Shown: positions 5,674-5,971 of the stretch, one piece after another
Numbering within the stretch: the stretch's first letter is position 1
Layout: each line of letters opens with the position of its first letter
Source: DASPUH01 sp035622975
GTDB lineage: Bacteria > Chloroflexota > Limnocylindria > Limnocylindrales > CSP1-4
DNA length: 5,971 nucleotides
NCBI GenBank assembly: GCA_035622975.1
Contig: DASPUH010000008.1
Coordinates: 1 to 5,971, forward strand
Reading direction: 5' to 3'
The notes under the pieces: generated by a model
Databases searched by the model: none
The model's input: the letters and a program-made list of their open reading frames with translations, nothing else
What the model was told of the DNA's origin: nothing
Program-made: the position numbers and the translations under genes

Positions 5674-5971
5674 GGCACGAACCCGGCTACGGCCAGCTCG
5701 TGCAGCGCCTGCGCCACCTCGTCGGGATGCTGGGCATGGAGGTCATGGTCGCCGGTCATCCAGTGGGTACGTGCGTGCGGGATGGCGGCTTGGGCCTGCT
5801 CGACGGCGTGCCGCTTGCGATCCGACCAGTCGGACGCACCGTCTTCGGCCGGGATGAGCAACGCCGGGACCCGCAGTCCGGCGTAGAGCGCTGCGGGATG
5901 ATGTTCCCAGAGGCCGCGCAGCACGATCAGGTGGCGGTCGTAGGTGAGCCACGGCGCGATCGTGCCGTCCG
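5670..5971 (-). CDS. Alpha/beta-hydrolase family protein, C-terminal fragment (5' end beyond window)
   Basis: The minus-strand frame enters from the right edge and gives 99 complete residues before TGA at 5672-5670; a GTG at 5924 is internal, because the frame stays open and protein-like upstream of it (DGTIAPWLTYDRHL). The visible part fits the last third of an alpha/beta hydrolase. A strand of the type preceding the catalytic acid, VPALLIPAED (34-43 of the fragment), has D43 at the acid position. The motif GDHDLHAQHPDEVAQAL (73-89) matches the usual end GH-x6-P-x-x-(V/F)-A, making H75 the likely catalytic His. The nucleophile elbow (GxSxG) would lie outside the window, so activity and subfamily (esterase, lipase, haloperoxidase-like, C-C hydrolase) cannot be judged. 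It is the upstream, translationally coupled partner of the S51-like/CysS-C fusion gene. Confidence 0.8.
   Translation of the reverse strand, partial: DGTIAPWLTYDRHLIVLRGLWEHHPAALYAGLRVPALLIPAEDGASDWSDRKRHAVEQAQAAIPHARTHWMTGDHDLHAQHPDEVAQALHELAVAGFVP

Noticed and set aside
4993..5886. A 297-codon plus-strand open frame across the hydrolase genes
   Set aside because: Antisense shadow crossing the boundary of two well-supported minus-strand genes; low-complexity Arg/Gly/Val composition.
1..5971. CRISPR array, defence island, phage or transposon
   Set aside because: No direct-repeat/spacer array, transposase, integrase, terminal inverted repeat or other defence gene is visible. The STAND ATPase resembles some defence NTPases, but its fusion to an intact cyclase fits signalling better.

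Overview
The window is very GC-rich (about 70% by eye, with G or C at most third codon positions). It holds four protein-coding genes, two of them cut by the window edges. The base composition, frequent GTG starts, the zinc-ribbon/cyclase/ATPase giant protein and the unusual hydrolase fusion suggest a high-GC Chloroflexota (Limnocylindria-like) or Actinomycetota genome. That placement is an inference; there is no rRNA or other marker gene here. I see no tRNA, rRNA, CRISPR array, insertion sequence or phage gene.

Layout, left to right. (1) A minus-strand gene for a small four-helix membrane protein of unknown function runs off the left edge; its start at 648 is fixed by a strong Shine-Dalgarno sequence. 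(2) A divergent intergenic stretch of about 120 bp contains one conspicuous AT-rich patch that could serve promoters in either direction. (3) A plus-strand gene of about 3.6 kb encodes a cytoplasmic signalling protein: two zinc ribbons, a class III adenylate cyclase domain with all catalytic residues present, a STAND-type P-loop ATPase, and a long TPR-like helical C-terminus. (4) A minus-strand gene converges on it and encodes an unusual fusion: an S51/dipeptidase-E-like hydrolase followed by a helical region ending in the C-terminal domain otherwise found in cysteinyl-tRNA synthetase. (5) Immediately upstream of it on the minus strand, overlapping by four bases, is the C-terminal end of an alpha/beta hydrolase cut by the right edge.

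Genes 4 and 5 form a translationally coupled pair, so the two hydrolases probably act in one process. The cyclase gene and the fusion gene end tail to tail within one shared CTAG, each strand reading TAG. The membrane-protein gene and the cyclase gene diverge from one control region. Nothing in the sequence ties the cyclase to the hydrolase pair functionally. The least ordinary item is the hydrolase/CysS-C fusion with its coupled partner. The cyclase is an impressive protein of a known architectural class, resembling mammalian soluble adenylyl cyclase in layout.
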